Assembly (NCBI GenBank): GCA_016765435.1
Contig: JAESPY010000131.1
Coordinates: 1 to 5,425 of the forward strand
Source: Emcibacter sp.
GTDB taxonomy: Bacteria > Pseudomonadota > Alphaproteobacteria > Sphingomonadales > Emcibacteraceae
Direction: 5' to 3'
DNA length: 5,425 bases
Made by a program: the position numbers and the translations under genes. Below are positions 5,216 to 5,425 of this stretch, one piece after another. A model generated the notes under the pieces. That model saw only the letters and a list, made by a program, of their open reading frames with translations, was not told the DNA's origin and searched no databases. How positions within the stretch are numbered: position 1 is the first letter of the stretch; each line of letters starts with the position of its first letter.

Positions 5216-5425
5216 TTAGAGGATCGGGCCAGCGGCTTTGACGCTGTCGTCTACATGCTCTTCATATTCTTTGAAATTTTCCCGGAACAGGTCCACCAGA
5301 TGGGCCGCTTGCCGGTCATAATCCTCTGGATTGCTCCATGTGCTGCGGGGATCAAGAATCGCCGTATCCACACCGGGGCAGCTAGTGGGAATTTCAAAGC
5401 CAAAATTGGGATCAACGCGGAATTC
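5216..5425 (-). CDS. pckA: Phosphoenolpyruvate carboxykinase (ATP), C-terminal part
   Basis: The last 69 codons of a leftward gene run off the right edge of the window, so no start is visible. The segment NFGFEIPTSCPGVDTAILDP, then RSTWSNPEDYDRQAAHLVDLF and RENFKEYE, is the characteristic C-terminus of ATP-dependent phosphoenolpyruvate carboxykinase. That cytosolic enzyme converts oxaloacetate and ATP to phosphoenolpyruvate, CO2 and ADP in the first committed step of gluconeogenesis. Catalytic and nucleotide-binding loops lie outside the window, so activity cannot be judged. The stop codon TAA (complement of 5216-5218) is followed by an intrinsic terminator. The reading frame is open throughout. 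Confidence 0.93.
   Translation of the reverse strand, partial: EFRVDPNFGFEIPTSCPGVDTAILDPRSTWSNPEDYDRQAAHLVDLFRENFKEYEEHVDDSVKAAGPIL

Noticed and set aside
5420..5425. Window ending exactly on an EcoRI site (GAATTC), suggesting a cloning boundary
   Set aside because: The left edge has no matching site and the pckA frame reads on normally through it, so nothing supports more than coincidence.

Overview
The window most likely comes from an alphaproteobacterium of moderate GC content with AT-rich intergenic DNA. I infer this from the J-domain protein, whose Cys/His-containing N-terminal half matches a type I associate with alphaproteobacteria, and from the CYTH, MAPEG and S9 peptidase relatives. 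The genus cannot be read from the sequence. Most of it is ordinary chromosome: no phage genes, transposase, CRISPR array, tRNA or rRNA were seen.

Layout, left to right. 1-145 is a very AT-rich leader with a possible promoter and operator, followed by a small ArsR-family repressor of the YgaV/BigR type (146-481) and a clear intrinsic terminator (521-551). A good sigma70-type promoter (550-577) then drives a secreted S9-family peptidase gene that is broken (617-1884). It carries a one-base frameshift near 930 and a large internal deletion whose junction lies in a G run at 1235-1239, yet the catalytic triad of the C-terminal half is intact. A MAPEG membrane protein runs leftward (1881-2294) and overlaps the end of the pseudogene tail to tail. 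After a 137-base divergent intergenic region comes a two-gene operon: a class V aminotransferase-fold PLP enzyme (2432-3580) and a CYTH-domain protein (3577-4110), overlapping by ATGA.

4111-4605 is sparse. It holds two weak small ORFs on opposite strands, a hairpin that would cover the ribosome-binding site of one of them, a perfect AT-rich inverted repeat and a 13-bp tandem repeat. A leftward J-domain co-chaperone (4606-5103) follows. The right edge holds the C-terminal 69 codons of ATP-type phosphoenolpyruvate carboxykinase (pckA, leftward) with its own terminator.

Only the aminotransferase/CYTH pair looks functionally coupled. The other genes are single units with their own signals. I found no convincing novel multi-gene system. 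The points most worth a second look are the decayed peptidase, the displaced cysteine in the ArsR protein, the PLP enzyme/CYTH operon and the structured region 4275-4590.
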